Source: Galactobacter valiniphilus (GTDB lineage Bacteria; Actinomycetota; Actinomycetes; Actinomycetales; Micrococcaceae). Taken from it: a DNA stretch of 59,603 bases. The stretch lies in the NCBI RefSeq assembly GCF_003575975.1, contig NZ_QQXK01000026.1:1-59603 (forward strand), in the 5' to 3' direction. A model generated the notes under the pieces. The model was not told the DNA's origin. It was given only the letters and a program-made list of their open reading frames with translations, and ran no database searches. Of this stretch, positions 16,595 through 24,847 are shown one piece after another; the stretch's first letter is position 1, and each line of letters starts with the position of its first letter. The translations under genes and the position numbers were made by a program.

Positions 16595-17341
16595 ATGAGT
16601 GAGACCACCGAGGCCCAGCGCCTCGTTCTGTTCCCCGCCGTTGACATCGCCGACGGGCAGGCCGTGCGCCTCGTCCAGGGCGAGGCCGGCTCCGAGACCG
16701 GCTACGGCGATCCCTTCGACGCCGCCGCCAAGTGGCAGGAGGCCGGCGCCGAGTGGATCCACGTCGTGGACCTTGACGCCGCCTTCGACCGCGGCTCCAA
16801 CGTCGACGTGCTACGCCGCATCGCCACCGAGCTGCACCTCAAGGTGGAGCTCTCCGGCGGCATCCGCGACGACGCCTCCCTGGCCCGCGCCGCCGAGTGG
16901 GGCGCCTCGCGCGTCAACATCGGCACCGCCGCCCTCGAGAACCCCGAGTGGACGGCCCGCGCCATCGCCGAGTACGGCGACCTCATCGCCGTGGGCCTGG
17001 ACGTCCGCGGCACCACGCTCTCGGGCCACGGCTGGACCAAGGACGGCGGCGATCTCTGGGACGTCCTCGCCCGCCTCGAGGACGCCGGCTGCGCCCGCTA
17101 CGTCGTCACCGACGTGACGAAGGACGGCACCCTGACGGGCCCGAACACCGAGCTGCTCGGCGACATCGCGCGCCGCACGCACAAGCCGGTCATCGCCTCC
17201 GGCGGCATCTCCTCCCTCGAGGACCTCGCCGCCCTGCGCGGCCTCGTCGCCGACGGTGTCGAGGGCGCCATCGTGGGCAAGGCGCTCTACGCCGGCCGCT
17301 TCACGCTGCCCGAGGCGCTTGAGGTGGCCGGACGCCCGTGA
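16595..17341 (+). CDS. priA: bifunctional phosphoribosyl isomerase A (HisA/TrpF activities)
   Basis: A 248-residue (beta/alpha)8 barrel. In actinobacteria this enzyme replaces both HisA and TrpF, isomerising ProFAR (histidine) and PRA (tryptophan). Seen are [20 protein letters not shown] with the catalytic Asp, [39 protein letters not shown] with the second catalytic Asp, and [14 protein letters not shown]. The dual role is inferred from the lineage, not from the sequence alone. ATG 16595 is the first start giving the family N-terminus. The stop overlaps the next gene (GTGA at 17338-17341). Confidence 0.93.
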   Translation: MSETTEAQRLVLFPAVDIADGQAVRLVQGEAGSETGYGDPFDAAAKWQEAGAEWIHVVDLDAAFDRGSNVDVLRRIATELHLKVELSGGIRDDASLARAAEWGASRVNIGTAALENPEWTARAIAEYGDLIAVGLDVRGTTLSGHGWTKDGGDLWDVLARLEDAGCARYVVTDVTKDGTLTGPNTELLGDIARRTHKPVIASGGISSLEDLAALRGLVADGVEGAIVGKALYAGRFTLPEALEVAGRP

Positions 17342-18192
17342 GCCCCAAGAAGGAACTGCCCGAGCACATCAAGGCGGCCCTGCTCCGCAGCGCCGGCGGC
17401 GCCACGGACACGGCCGGCCAGTCGTGGGAGGGACGCGATCTCTCCGGCGAGGGCAACCCCCTGCACCAGCACGACGGCGACGACGGCCGGGCCGACGCCC
17501 GCCTCGAGCTCGCGCTCGAGGGCCTCTACGCCGGCATGAACGGCGAGGAGGAGGTCATCGAGGCGCTCGCGAACGCGCGCGTCTTCGTGCCCGTCATTGC
17601 CCAGACGGGCGAGACGGTCGTGGGCGCCCACGGCGAGATCGAGGACAAGGAGGCGGACATGGCCCTCGTCATGATCTCCGCCCCGGACGGCCGCAAGGCC
17701 CTGCCGATCTTCTCCGCCGTCGACCTGCTCACGCAGTGGCACCCGGAGGCCCGCCCCGTCGCCGTGTACGCGCCGCGCGCGGCCCTCTCGGCCGCCGCGG
17801 AGGAGGCCCAGCTGCTCGTGCTGGACCCGGCCGCCGAGATCACCTTCGTGGTGCGCCGCCCGGCCATGTGGGCGCTCGCGCAGCAGCGCACGTGGGTCCC
17901 GAGCTACAAGGACGAGTCGCTGCTTCCTGCCCTGCAGGCCGTGGCCGACGCGACCGAGGGCGTGAACGGCCTGGTCCTGGAGCCGGGCCCCGGCGTGGCC
18001 TCGCGCGCCCGCGACGGCCGCGTGCTGGCCGGCGGCGGGCACGGCCCCGAGCTCGGCATCACGATCATCGTTGGCCCCGAGGCGAACGACGACGATGTCC
18101 CCGGCCTCGTGGCCCGCGTGCAGGACGCTCTGGGTGAGGTGGAATCGCTGCGGGAGGCCGCCGACTCGGTCACCATGGGCGTGCGCAGATGA
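17338..18192 (+). CDS. SseB family protein
   Basis: A 284-residue protein with an SseB N-terminal-like domain (residues about 45-170): [32 protein letters not shown], and [20 protein letters not shown]. These are hallmarks of the family found next to priA in many actinobacteria. In E. coli SseB affects serine sensitivity; no biochemical role is established here. The GTG start overlaps the priA stop and its stop overlaps the MFS start (ATGA at 18189-18192), so the three genes are cotranslated. Confidence 0.82.
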   Translation: MSPKKELPEHIKAALLRSAGGATDTAGQSWEGRDLSGEGNPLHQHDGDDGRADARLELALEGLYAGMNGEEEVIEALANARVFVPVIAQTGETVVGAHGEIEDKEADMALVMISAPDGRKALPIFSAVDLLTQWHPEARPVAVYAPRAALSAAAEEAQLLVLDPAAEITFVVRRPAMWALAQQRTWVPSYKDESLLPALQAVADATEGVNGLVLEPGPGVASRARDGRVLAGGGHGPELGITIIVGPEANDDDVPGLVARVQDALGEVESLREAADSVTMGVRR

Positions 18193-19475
18193 GCGCGGCG
18201 TCGGCCCCCGGCGGCGCCTTTGCCCAGTACTGGCGCATCCTGCGCCGCCCGCACGTAGCACCGCTGCTCGCGGTCGGCTTCCTCGGGCGCCTCCCGCATT
18301 CGGTCACGGCGGTGCTCGTCACCCTCCACGTGACCCACACGCTGGGCATGGAGTACTTCTACGCCGGCATGGCCGCCGCCATCCTGACGATCGGCATCGC
18401 CTTCGGCTCGCCGTGGCGCGGGCGTCGCATCGACACCGTGGGCCTGCGTCGCGCCGTGGTGCCCTCGATCATCGTCGAGGGGCTCGCGTGGGGTCTGGCC
18501 CCCTTCGCGTCCTACCCCGTCCTGCTCGTGCTGCTCTTCGCGGCGGGGCTGTACTCGCTGCCGGTCTTCACGATCATCCGCCAGTCGCTCTCCGTCATGA
18601 TGCGCGGCGACGACCGGCGGACGTCCTTCTCGCTCGACTCGATGGTCACCGAATTGGTGTTCATCCTGGGTCCCGGCGGCGCCGCCGTTGTCGCGAGCCT
18701 GCTCTCCTCCCAGGTGGCGCTCCTCGCGACGGGCGCGCTCGTCGTCCTCGCTGGCCTCGTCCTGCTGTGGCGGAACCCGCCCACGCGCTCCTCGCAGCTC
18801 GAGGGAACGCACCGCGAGGCCATCGGCGAGCTCGAGTCGCCCGGCCGCCACGACGAGGCACCCGTCGTCACGGGGGCCATCCCGGTCGTGAACGCCCAGG
18901 CGCCCGCGCCCAAGCGCTTCTCGTGGGTCACCCCGGGCGTCATCGCCATGCTCATCATGGCGGCGGGCGCCGGCATGTCGCTCTCCGGCACCGAGGTGGG
19001 CGTCGTCGCCTTCTCGGAGCACGAGGGCGACACGAGCATGGGTCTGTGGTGGGCCTACGGCATCTGGTCCGCGGCCTCGCTCGTGGGCGGCTTCCTCTAC
19101 GGCGCCCAGAAGAAGCGCTACGACCCGTTGGGCATCATCACGGTCATGGGCATCGCGCTCATCCCGGCCGCGTTTGCCCCCGACATGTTCTGGCTCGGCC
19201 TGCTGCTGGTCCTGTCCGGCTTCTTCGTGGCGCCGCTCATGACGGCGGCCTCCGAGCGGCTCACCGAGCAGGTGGCGGAGCGGCACCGCGGCGAGGCCAT
19301 GGGTTGGTACGGCTCGGCCATGACCGCCGGCACGGCGCTCGGCACGCCGCTCGTGGGCGTCGTGATCGACACGGCCGGCCCGCAGACCGCGTTCCTGGCG
19401 CTGGCCGGCGTCGCGATCGTCACGGGCGTCGGCACCATGGCGCTACGCAGCCTGCGCCGCGCCCGTCGCGCCTGA
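18189..19475 (+). CDS. MFS transporter
   Basis: A 428-residue protein with about 12 hydrophobic segments in two six-helix halves. A hydrophilic central loop (about 195-240, HREAIGELESPGRHDE region) separates the halves. The intracellular loop after helices 2-3 carries an RGRRIDTVGLRR charged pattern like MFS motif A. Substrate is unknown; the position after priA-sseB is common in Micrococcaceae and suggests an export or uptake role for a small metabolite, but that is inference. A shared terminator follows at 19580. Confidence 0.85.
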   Translation: MSAASAPGGAFAQYWRILRRPHVAPLLAVGFLGRLPHSVTAVLVTLHVTHTLGMEYFYAGMAAAILTIGIAFGSPWRGRRIDTVGLRRAVVPSIIVEGLAWGLAPFASYPVLLVLLFAAGLYSLPVFTIIRQSLSVMMRGDDRRTSFSLDSMVTELVFILGPGGAAVVASLLSSQVALLATGALVVLAGLVLLWRNPPTRSSQLEGTHREAIGELESPGRHDEAPVVTGAIPVVNAQAPAPKRFSWVTPGVIAMLIMAAGAGMSLSGTEVGVVAFSEHEGDTSMGLWWAYGIWSAASLVGGFLYGAQKKRYDPLGIITVMGIALIPAAFAPDMFWLGLLLVLSGFFVAPLMTAASERLTEQVAERHRGEAMGWYGSAMTAGTALGTPLVGVVIDTAGPQTAFLALAGVAIVTGVGTMALRSLRRARRA

Positions 19476-19579
19476 CCCGGGCCGCCGGGCTGGGGCCCGG
19501 TGGACCACCGTGCCTCTGCGCCCGACGGCGCGTGGCCGGGTCCCGGTGCCGGGCTCGGCTGACGGCGGGGCAAGACAAC

Positions 19580-19612
19580 GGCGGCGTCCCCCACTCAGTG
19601 GGGGACGCCGCC
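19580..19612. terminator. bidirectional terminator between the MFS and DUF1844 genes
   Basis: A perfect 16-bp inverted repeat (19580-19595 with 19597-19612) lies between convergent genes. It is followed by one copy of the dispersed CCGCCGTCGTGC motif. Confidence 0.85.
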
Positions 19613-19633
19613 GTCGTGCTGTGGTGCGGGAGG

Positions 19634-20029
19634 TTAGTTGACCGGGCCGGTGAACTTCTCGCCCGGGCCCTTGCCCGGGGCGTCCGGGATGAGGGAGGCC
19701 TCGCGGAAGGCCAGCTGCAGGGAGCGCAGGCCATCGCGCAGGGGAGCCGCGTGCTGGCTGCCGATCTCCGGAGCGGCGGCCGTGACGAGGCCGGCGAGGG
19801 ACGTGATCAGCTTGCGCGCCTCGTCCAGGTCCTTCAGCGCCTCGGCGTCGGGACCCTCGGCGAGGCCCACCTTGACGGCTGCGGCGCTCATGAGGTGAAC
19901 GGCCGTGGTGTTGATCACCTCGATCGCGGGAACCTCGGCGATATCGCGCAGCTGCGGGGCTGCTGCCTCGGCCAGCTCCTCGTCGGTGAAGGAGTGGCGG
20001 TGGCCGGAATTGGTCGGGGGAGTACTCAT
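19634..20029 (-). CDS. DUF1844 family protein
   Basis: A 131-residue protein with the conserved DUF1844 stretch around residues 30-75 (VPAIEVINTTAVHLMSAAAV followed by KDLDEARKLITSLAGLV). Family members are small, mostly helical, and commonly sit divergent from infC in actinobacteria. Function is unknown. The start at 20029 gives the family N-terminus (MSTPPTNSGHRHSFTDEELA); a longer frame to 20206 enters the infC leader. Confidence 0.85.
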   Translation of the reverse strand: MSTPPTNSGHRHSFTDEELAEAAAPQLRDIAEVPAIEVINTTAVHLMSAAAVKVGLAEGPDAEALKDLDEARKLITSLAGLVTAAAPEIGSQHAAPLRDGLRSLQLAFREASLIPDAPGKGPGEKFTGPVN

Positions 20030-20246
20030 ACTGCTAAGCTTGTCACAAGACCGTCCCGTGACGGATTCCTGCTTCGCTCCAAGGAGCGTGAGAAGGGGCA
20101 CGTACACGGGCTCAAGTGGAGGCCACCTCCCACCCGCGAATCGCCCTCGGGCGGCCGGGTCACGGCATCGGACGCGGAAGCCGCCCTGCAGCACGGGGTA
20201 GAGCACCGTAAGCGCTTAGCGGCGCCGCAGCCCGATCGTCGTTGGT

Positions 20247-20276
20247 GGCCCCCGCTTCACGAAGCCGGGGGCCTTT
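20247..20276 (+). terminator. attenuator-like hairpin in the infC leader
   Basis: GGCCCCCGCTTC pairs with GAAGCCGGGGGCC (one bulged base, AC loop), followed by TTTCCCGTTT, 44 bp before infC. The 290 bp between DUF1844 and infC hold no gene but contain this element and a TAAGCGCTTA palindrome (20209-20218). Leaders of infC-rpmI-rplT operons are often controlled by ribosomal protein L20, so this may be a regulatory attenuator rather than a simple terminator. Confidence 0.6.
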
Positions 20277-20319
20277 CCCGTTTGTGGGTCCGTCTTGATT
20301 CTTCTTGAAGGAGCACAAC

Positions 20320-21423
20320 ATCAGCGACGCACGTATTAACGATCGCATCCGCGTCCCCGAGGTGCGGTTGGTCGGTCCGAACGGTGAGCAGGTCGGGGTC
20401 GTCCGCATTGAGGACGCCCTCCGTCTGGCCCAGGAGGCTGATCTCGACCTCGTCGAGGTCGCCCCCAACGCCAAGCCTCCGGTGTGCAAGCTGATGGACT
20501 TCGGCAAGTACAAGTACGAGGCGGCCCTGAAGGCTCGCGAGTCGCGCAAGAACCAGACGAACACGGTCCTCAAGGAGGTCCGCTTCCGCCTGAAGATCGA
20601 TGCGCACGACTACGAGACCAAGAAGAAGAACGCGCTCAAGTTCCTGGAGCAGGGCGACAAGGTCAAGGCCATGATCCAGTTCCGCGGCCGCGAGCAGCAG
20701 CGCCCGGAGTTCGGCATCCGCCTCCTGCAGAAGTTCGCCTCCGAGGTGGCCGAGCTCGGCCAGGTCGAGTCGGCTCCCCGCCAGGACGGCCGCAACATGG
20801 TCATGGTCATCGGCCCGCTGCGCACCAAGGCTGACGCCAAGGCGCAGGCCCGCCGCGAGGCCAAGGTCGTCGAGGAGGCCACCGGAACCGGTAGCCGCCG
20901 CACCCGCACCGAGCGCGTCGACACCTCTGCCCCGCAGGCCGAGGTCACCAACTCCGTGGCCGATGCGATGCCGGAGGAGCTCAAGAAGCTCGCCGCGTCC
21001 ATGCCGGCCTTCGGCAAGATCCCCGAGGGCCAGCCGATTCCGTCGGCACCGGCCCCGGTCAAGGCGGAGAAGCCCGCTGGCAAGGGTCCGCGCGGCGGCT
21101 CCGGCCCCCGCGGCTCGAAGCCGTCCGGCGACCGCCCCGAGCGTGGGGATCGCCCGGAGCGTTCGGAGCGTTCCTCGGCCCCGCGCAGCACCTCTGCTCC
21201 GCGCACCGGCGCCCCGCGCCCGGCCGGTTCCGCTCCCCGCCCGGCCTCGGCCCCGCGTCCCGCCTCGGCTCCGCGTCCCGCGGCCGCCCCGGGCACGACG
21301 CCGAAGCCCATGGCCATGCCGAAGCCGGGGGCCGCGGCCCCCAAGCCCGGCGCACCGAAGCCGGGGGCTCCCAAGCCGGGCGCCCCGAAGCCCGGTGCAC
21401 TCAAGCCCGGCCAGCAGGCCTAG
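20320..21423 (+). CDS. infC: translation initiation factor IF-3 with long C-terminal tail, probable ATC start
   Basis: IF-3 binds the 30S subunit and proofreads start codons. The conserved N-domain ([20 protein letters not shown]), linker ([19 protein letters not shown]) and C-domain ([19 protein letters not shown]) occupy residues 1 to about 180. A tail of about 185 residues rich in Pro, Ala, Lys and Arg follows, ending in KPGAP repeats. No ATG, GTG or TTG fits: GAAGGAG (20307-20313) precedes ATC at 20320 by six bases, whereas the TTG at 20305 lies before that ribosome-binding site. AUU/AUC starts are known for infC and allow autoregulation by IF-3 itself. First gene of infC-rpmI-rplT. Confidence 0.93.
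   Translation: MSDARINDRIRVPEVRLVGPNGEQVGVVRIEDALRLAQEADLDLVEVAPNAKPPVCKLMDFGKYKYEAALKARESRKNQTNTVLKEVRFRLKIDAHDYETKKKNALKFLEQGDKVKAMIQFRGREQQRPEFGIRLLQKFASEVAELGQVESAPRQDGRNMVMVIGPLRTKADAKAQARREAKVVEEATGTGSRRTRTERVDTSAPQAEVTNSVADAMPEELKKLAASMPAFGKIPEGQPIPSAPAPVKAEKPAGKGPRGGSGPRGSKPSGDRPERGDRPERSERSSAPRSTSAPRTGAPRPAGSAPRPASAPRPASAPRPAAAPGTTPKPMAMPKPGAAAPKPGAPKPGAPKPGAPKPGALKPGQQA
21343..21411 (+). repeat. tandem 15-bp repeats encoding KPGAP in the IF-3 tail
   Basis: Four consecutive 15-bp units encode [15 protein letters not shown] and KPGAL, followed by KPG, in frame at the 3' end of infC. Upstream (about 21235-21290) a related APRPAS unit is repeated three times. Copy number may vary between strains. 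Confidence 0.85.
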
Positions 21424-21540
21424 CTAGTAGCACTTCCGTAGCGCTCGCTAGAGCACAGCGGTCAGGACAAACCGACCCTCGCCGGTCGGCAACAGCACTC
21501 GAACCTGCGGGTTCGGGAGGACGTACAAGGAGAAGGCATT

Positions 21541-21735
21541 ATGCCGAAGTTCAAGACCCACTCTGGGGCGAAGAAGCGTTTCAAGGTCACCGGTAGCGGC
21601 AAGCTGAAGCGTCAGCAGGCCAACCGCCGTCACTACCTCGAGCACAAGTCCTCGCGCCTGACGCGTCGACTCAAGGGCGATCGCATCGTTGCCAAGGCGG
21701 ATCAGCGCACGATCCGCCGCATGCTCGGCATCTGA
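21541..21735 (+). CDS. rpmI: 50S ribosomal protein L35
   Basis: A 64-residue basic protein with the family start [20 protein letters not shown] and C-terminal [19 protein letters not shown]. It binds 23S rRNA in the large subunit. AGGAGAAGG precedes the ATG. Second gene of the infC-rpmI-rplT operon. Confidence 0.97.
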   Translation: MPKFKTHSGAKKRFKVTGSGKLKRQQANRRHYLEHKSSRLTRRLKGDRIVAKADQRTIRRMLGI

Positions 21736-21830
21736 TCCTCGCGCGGGGTATCTCGCGCTGAAACCACCATTCATCCCGCCGCGCCAGCACCAAGCTGAAG
21801 AGAAGCGGCCAGCATTAAAGGAGTACACAC

Positions 21831-22214
21831 GTGGCACGTGTGAAGCGGGCAGTCAACGCCCATAAGAAGCGTCGCGTCATCCTGGACCGTGCGTCCGGCT
21901 ACCGTGGTCAGCGTTCGCGCCTGTACCGCAAGGCGAAGGAGCAGCTGCTCCACTCGTTCGTCTACAGCTTCAACGATCGTCGCAAGCGCAAGGGTGACTT
22001 CCGTCGCCTGTGGATCCAGCGCATCAACGCTGCCGCCCGCGCCAACGGCATGACCTACAACCGCCTGATCCAGGGCCTGAAGCTGGCCGGCGTCGAGGTC
22101 GATCGCCGCATGCTGGCCGAGCTCGCCGTCTCTGACGCCGGCGCGTTCGCCACCCTGGTCGCCGTGGCCAAGAAGGCCCTCCCGGCCGACGTCAACGCCC
22201 CGGTCGCCCGCTGA
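21831..22214 (+). CDS. rplT: 50S ribosomal protein L20
   Basis: A 127-residue L20 (start [40 protein letters not shown]). It is needed for early assembly of the 50S subunit, and in other bacteria it represses its own operon by binding the leader or the rpmI region. GTG 21831 follows AAAGGAG. The operon ends at the terminator 22259-22294. Confidence 0.97.
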   Translation: MARVKRAVNAHKKRRVILDRASGYRGQRSRLYRKAKEQLLHSFVYSFNDRRKRKGDFRRLWIQRINAAARANGMTYNRLIQGLKLAGVEVDRRMLAELAVSDAGAFATLVAVAKKALPADVNAPVAR

Positions 22215-22258
22215 GCGTTGAAGCGTGAACCGGCCTGAGCGTCGGTGAACCCTTGAGG

Positions 22259-22294
22259 AAGGGGCGGTACCGCTGTGTGCGGCTACCGCCCCTT
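22259..22294 (+). terminator. terminator of the infC-rpmI-rplT operon
   Basis: AAGGGGCGGTACCGC pairs with GCGGCTACCGCCCCTT around a TGTGT loop, followed by CTTTC, 44 bp after rplT. Confidence 0.85.
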
Positions 22295-22342
22295 CTTTCG
22301 TCCCCTCACCCCTTTCCTTCAGCCTCATCAGGAGCCGCGCCA

Positions 22343-23218
22343 GTGGAGATCATGACCAACCCCCAGGCCGATCGCGTCAAGGCCACCGCGCGCCTGTCCA
22401 CGGCCGCCGGCCGCCGCAAGGCGGGCGCCTTCCTGGTGGAGGGGCCCCAGGCCGTGCGCGAGGCCGTGCGCGCCCACGCCGCGGGGGCCGCCAAGGTCCT
22501 GGACGTCTACATCACGCAGGAGCGCGCCGAGCGCGAGCCCGAGCTGCAAGGCGGCGCCGGCGTGCACTCGCACCGCGTGAGCGAGGAGGTGTTGGCCGCC
22601 ATGGCCGACACGGTCTCCCCGCAGGGGGTCGTGGCCACCGTGGCGCTTCCCGCCTCCTCCCTGAACGACGTCGCGCGGCCGGGGACCGGTTTCGTCGTCG
22701 TGTTGGCGCGGGTCCAGGATCCCGGCAACGCCGGGACCATCCTGCGCGCAGCGGACGCGGCGGGGGCCGACGCCGTCGTGGCGCTCAAGGGCACGGTGGA
22801 CCTCTTCTCCCCGAAGGTGGTCCGCTCCACGGTGGGCTCGCTCTTCCACCTTCCGGTCGTCTCCGGCGTGAGCCTCGAGGAGGCCGCGACCGCCCTCGGC
22901 GGGGCCGGCCTGACGCTGCTCGCCGCCGACGGGTACGGCGAGCAGGACCTCGACGTGCTGCAGGACGACGCCGCAGCGCGCCGCACGGGGCAGACCGCCA
23001 AGGGCGCGGCCAAGCGCCCCTCGCTCATCGCCCCCACCGCATGGCTCATGGGCAACGAGGGCTCCGGCCTCTCCGAGGAGGAGCTGGCTGTGTGCTCCGC
23101 GCGCGTCGCCATTCCGCTCTACGGTGCTGCCGAGTCGCTCAACGTCGGCACCGCCGCCACGCTGTGCCTCTACGCCTCGGCCCGCGCCCAGCGCGGCGCG
23201 CAGGCCGGCGCCCGATGA
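22343..23218 (+). CDS. SpoU/TrmH family RNA 2'-O-ribose methyltransferase
   Basis: A 291-residue SPOUT methyltransferase. An N-terminal substrate-binding domain (KAGAFLVEGPQAVREAV near 28-44) precedes the SPOUT domain. The three motifs are visible: ARVQDPGNAGTILRAADAAG (about 126-145), LFSPKVVRSTVGSLFHLPV, and the C-terminal knot IAPTAWLMGNEGSGL followed by IPLYGAAESLNVGTAATLCL. It methylates rRNA or tRNA; the exact target is unknown (RlmB/TsnR-like). Start is ambiguous: GTG 22343 has CAGGAG eight bases before it, while ATG 22352 has GGAG only three bases away. Its stop overlaps the NUDIX start. Confidence 0.88.
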   Translation: MEIMTNPQADRVKATARLSTAAGRRKAGAFLVEGPQAVREAVRAHAAGAAKVLDVYITQERAEREPELQGGAGVHSHRVSEEVLAAMADTVSPQGVVATVALPASSLNDVARPGTGFVVVLARVQDPGNAGTILRAADAAGADAVVALKGTVDLFSPKVVRSTVGSLFHLPVVSGVSLEEAATALGGAGLTLLAADGYGEQDLDVLQDDAAARRTGQTAKGAAKRPSLIAPTAWLMGNEGSGLSEEELAVCSARVAIPLYGAAESLNVGTAATLCLYASARAQRGAQAGAR

Positions 23219-23676
23219 GCCAGGGCGAGGCCGCCCGCGGCGGGGAGCCGTGGGTGCAGGTGGTCGGCGCGGCGATCGTCGATGCGCTCGAGGCACCCAC
23301 GGTGCTCCTGGCCGGGCGTCGCTCGGCCCCGCCGGCCCTGGCCGGGCTCTGGGAGTTCCCCGGAGGCAAGCAGGAGCCGGGGGAGGAAGCCGGGGAGGCG
23401 CTGCTGCGCGAGCTGGCCGAGGAGCTCGGCGTCCAGGCCGCGCTCGGTGTCGAGGTGCCCGGCCCGGATGCCGCGCGCGGGTGGCCCCTCAAGCCCGGGG
23501 CCTGGATGCGGGTCTTTGCCGTGGAGGTCGCCTCCGGCACGCCTGCGCCGCTGGAGGATCACGACGAGCTGCGCTGGCTTCCCCTGGACGCGGCGCTCGT
23601 CGACGCGGTCGACTGGATCCCCGCGGACCGCGACATCGTGCGCGCCGTGGTGGCGACGCTACGCCCCGGCGGCTGA
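23215..23676 (+). CDS. NUDIX hydrolase, MutT-like
   Basis: A 153-residue NUDIX protein. The Nudix box is complete (GGKQEPGEEAGEALLRELAE then ELGV, about residues 44-67), preceded by LAGLWEFPG as in MutT and followed by a WLPLDAALVDAVDWIPADR segment. MutT-type enzymes hydrolyse oxidised dNTPs such as 8-oxo-dGTP; the substrate is inferred. ATG overlaps the methyltransferase stop (ATGA at 23215-23218). Confidence 0.85.
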   Translation: MSQGEAARGGEPWVQVVGAAIVDALEAPTVLLAGRRSAPPALAGLWEFPGGKQEPGEEAGEALLRELAEELGVQAALGVEVPGPDAARGWPLKPGAWMRVFAVEVASGTPAPLEDHDELRWLPLDAALVDAVDWIPADRDIVRAVVATLRPGG

Positions 23677-23847
23677 GGCACCGAAGCCGCCGGAGCGGCA
23701 CGGTTCCAGCAGGCGTGGCAGCTCCAACGGCGGCGCGTGCTGACGGCGCCGGGAGAGGCGTCCTGCGCGGGGGAGGGGCGGGGCGGCCGGTGCGTCCGGC
23801 CACCCCACCAGTGGGCCGCCGAGCGGCCCGTGAGCTTCCCATCTCAC
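23659..23847 (-). CDS. hypothetical 62-residue ORF under a LexA-like promoter (speculative)
   Basis: A GTG-started frame whose last codons overlap the 3' end of the NUDIX gene on the other strand. The support is promoter geometry rather than protein similarity. TCTAAT ends six bases before the GTG, the spacing of a leaderless actinobacterial promoter, and a LexA-box match covers that -10 region. The product (VRWEAHGPLGGPLVGWPDAP start, Pro/Arg-rich) matches nothing I recognise, and about 81% of third positions are G/C, lower than expected for this genome. It could be a decayed gene or no gene at all. Confidence 0.2.
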   Translation of the reverse strand: MRWEAHGPLGGPLVGWPDAPAAPPLPRAGRLSRRRQHAPPLELPRLLEPCRSGGFGASAAGA

Positions 23848-23855
23848 CCCCTTAT

Positions 23856-23871
23856 TAGAACACATTTTCGA
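23856..23871. promoter_or_regulatory. LexA (SOS) box candidate
   Basis: TAGAACACATTTTCGA matches the actinobacterial SOS box TCGAACACATGTTCGA at 14 of 16 positions. It lies in a 326-bp stretch (23677-24002) with no supported gene, 132 bp before pcp and directly over a TCTAAT -10 candidate reading leftwards. Confidence 0.5.
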
Positions 23872-24002
23872 ACGCCGCGAGGTTCCGCTGCGGCCAGGTG
23901 GCACGCCCGGCGTGGCCTTCGGTGCGACCCCGGTGGGCCGCCGCGTGCGCAACCGGGGGCGGCTCGGCCGCGGCCTGCGCGTGCGGCGGTAGCGTGGGCC
24001 GC

Positions 24003-24608
24003 ATGATCCTCTTCACGGGCTTCGAGCCCTTCGGCGGCGCCCAGGAAAACCCCTCGCGGCTGGCCTCCAGGGAGGCCGCCAGGCTCAGCACGGCCGCGGG
24101 GCGAGCCGCCGTGCACGTCGAACTGCCGTGCACCTTCGGCGGCGCCCGCGCTGTCCTGCTCGCCGCCCTCGAGGAGCATCGCCCGGCAGCGGTGATCTGC
24201 GCAGGGCTGGCCGAGGGGCGCGAGAGCATCAGCCTCGAGCGCGTGGCGCTGAACCTCATGGACGCCCGCATCCCGGACAACGCCGGGGCACAACCCGTGG
24301 ACGAGCCGGTGGAGCCGGGCGCCCCGCTCGCCCTGCCCACCCGCCTGCCGGTCAAGCGGGCCAAGGCCGCCCTGGAGGCGGCGGGCGTGCCCGTGGAGCT
24401 CTCCCTCAGCGCGGGCAGCTACGTGTGCAACACCGTCTTCTATGCGGCGCTACGGGCCGCGCCCGCGGGGGTGCCGGCCGGCTTCGTCCACGTCCCGCTC
24501 GCCGAGCAGCTCCCCGTGGGGCGCCAGGCCGAGGCCCTCGCGCTGATCGCCGCCGCGGCGTTGGAGGGGACCGGGGAGTTGCGCGTGCCGGGCGGCTCCG
24601 AGTACTGA
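24003..24608 (+). CDS. pcp: pyroglutamyl-peptidase I (pyrrolidone-carboxylate peptidase)
   Basis: Removes N-terminal pyroglutamate from peptides (peptidase family C15), in the cytosol. The 201-residue protein has ILFTGFEPFGG at the start and the catalytic triad Glu79 (SISLERVALN), Cys142 (AGSYVCNTVFY) and His163 (GFVHVPL). ATG 24003 lies 7 nt after TAGCGT, consistent with a leaderless mRNA; an in-frame GTG at 23898 would add 35 low-complexity residues. Confidence 0.93.
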   Translation: MILFTGFEPFGGAQENPSRLASREAARLSTAAGRAAVHVELPCTFGGARAVLLAALEEHRPAAVICAGLAEGRESISLERVALNLMDARIPDNAGAQPVDEPVEPGAPLALPTRLPVKRAKAALEAAGVPVELSLSAGSYVCNTVFYAALRAAPAGVPAGFVHVPLAEQLPVGRQAEALALIAAAALEGTGELRVPGGSEY

Positions 24609-24631
24609 CGCCCGCCCCGGCCGGGCCCCAT

Positions 24632-24725
24632 GCGCCGTCGTGCGGCGCGGCAGGGCCTGCTCCTCGCGCCGTCAGCCCCGCCCCGGCGGGGCGGCGCCCG
24701 CCCGAGGCCCCCTGCGCCGTCGTGC
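24632..24725 (+). repeat. two copies of the dispersed intergenic motif GCGCCGTCGTGC
   Basis: The 12-mer occurs at 24632-24643 and 24714-24725 between pcp and the lipoprotein gene. Further exact copies lie at 5048-5059, 47179-47190 and 52126-52137 between genes, and 7510-7521 inside the DUF6318 lipoprotein gene. One-base variants CCGCCGTCGTGC lie at 19608-19619 and 54389-54400. Its function is unknown. Confidence 0.7.
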
Positions 24726-24781
24726 GCTGCGCCCGACACACCAACTGCCCCCAAGCTGTGGGCCTTCACAGGCCCAGGCCG

Positions 24782-24787
24782 TAGGCT
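24782..24787 (+). promoter_or_regulatory. -10 box of the LppM-like lipoprotein gene
   Basis: TAGGCT, about 60 bp before the chosen ATG; the leader contains the AAAGG ribosome-binding site. Confidence 0.4.
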
Positions 24788-24847
24788 AGGCGGGAATGCG
24801 CCCGGCGACCGAGGCTCGCCGGGATCCGATACGTGAAAAGGTTGAGA

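Noticed and set aside
20305-20319. TTG start for infC
   Set aside because: It lies immediately before the GAAGGAG ribosome-binding site, which would then be inside the coding region.
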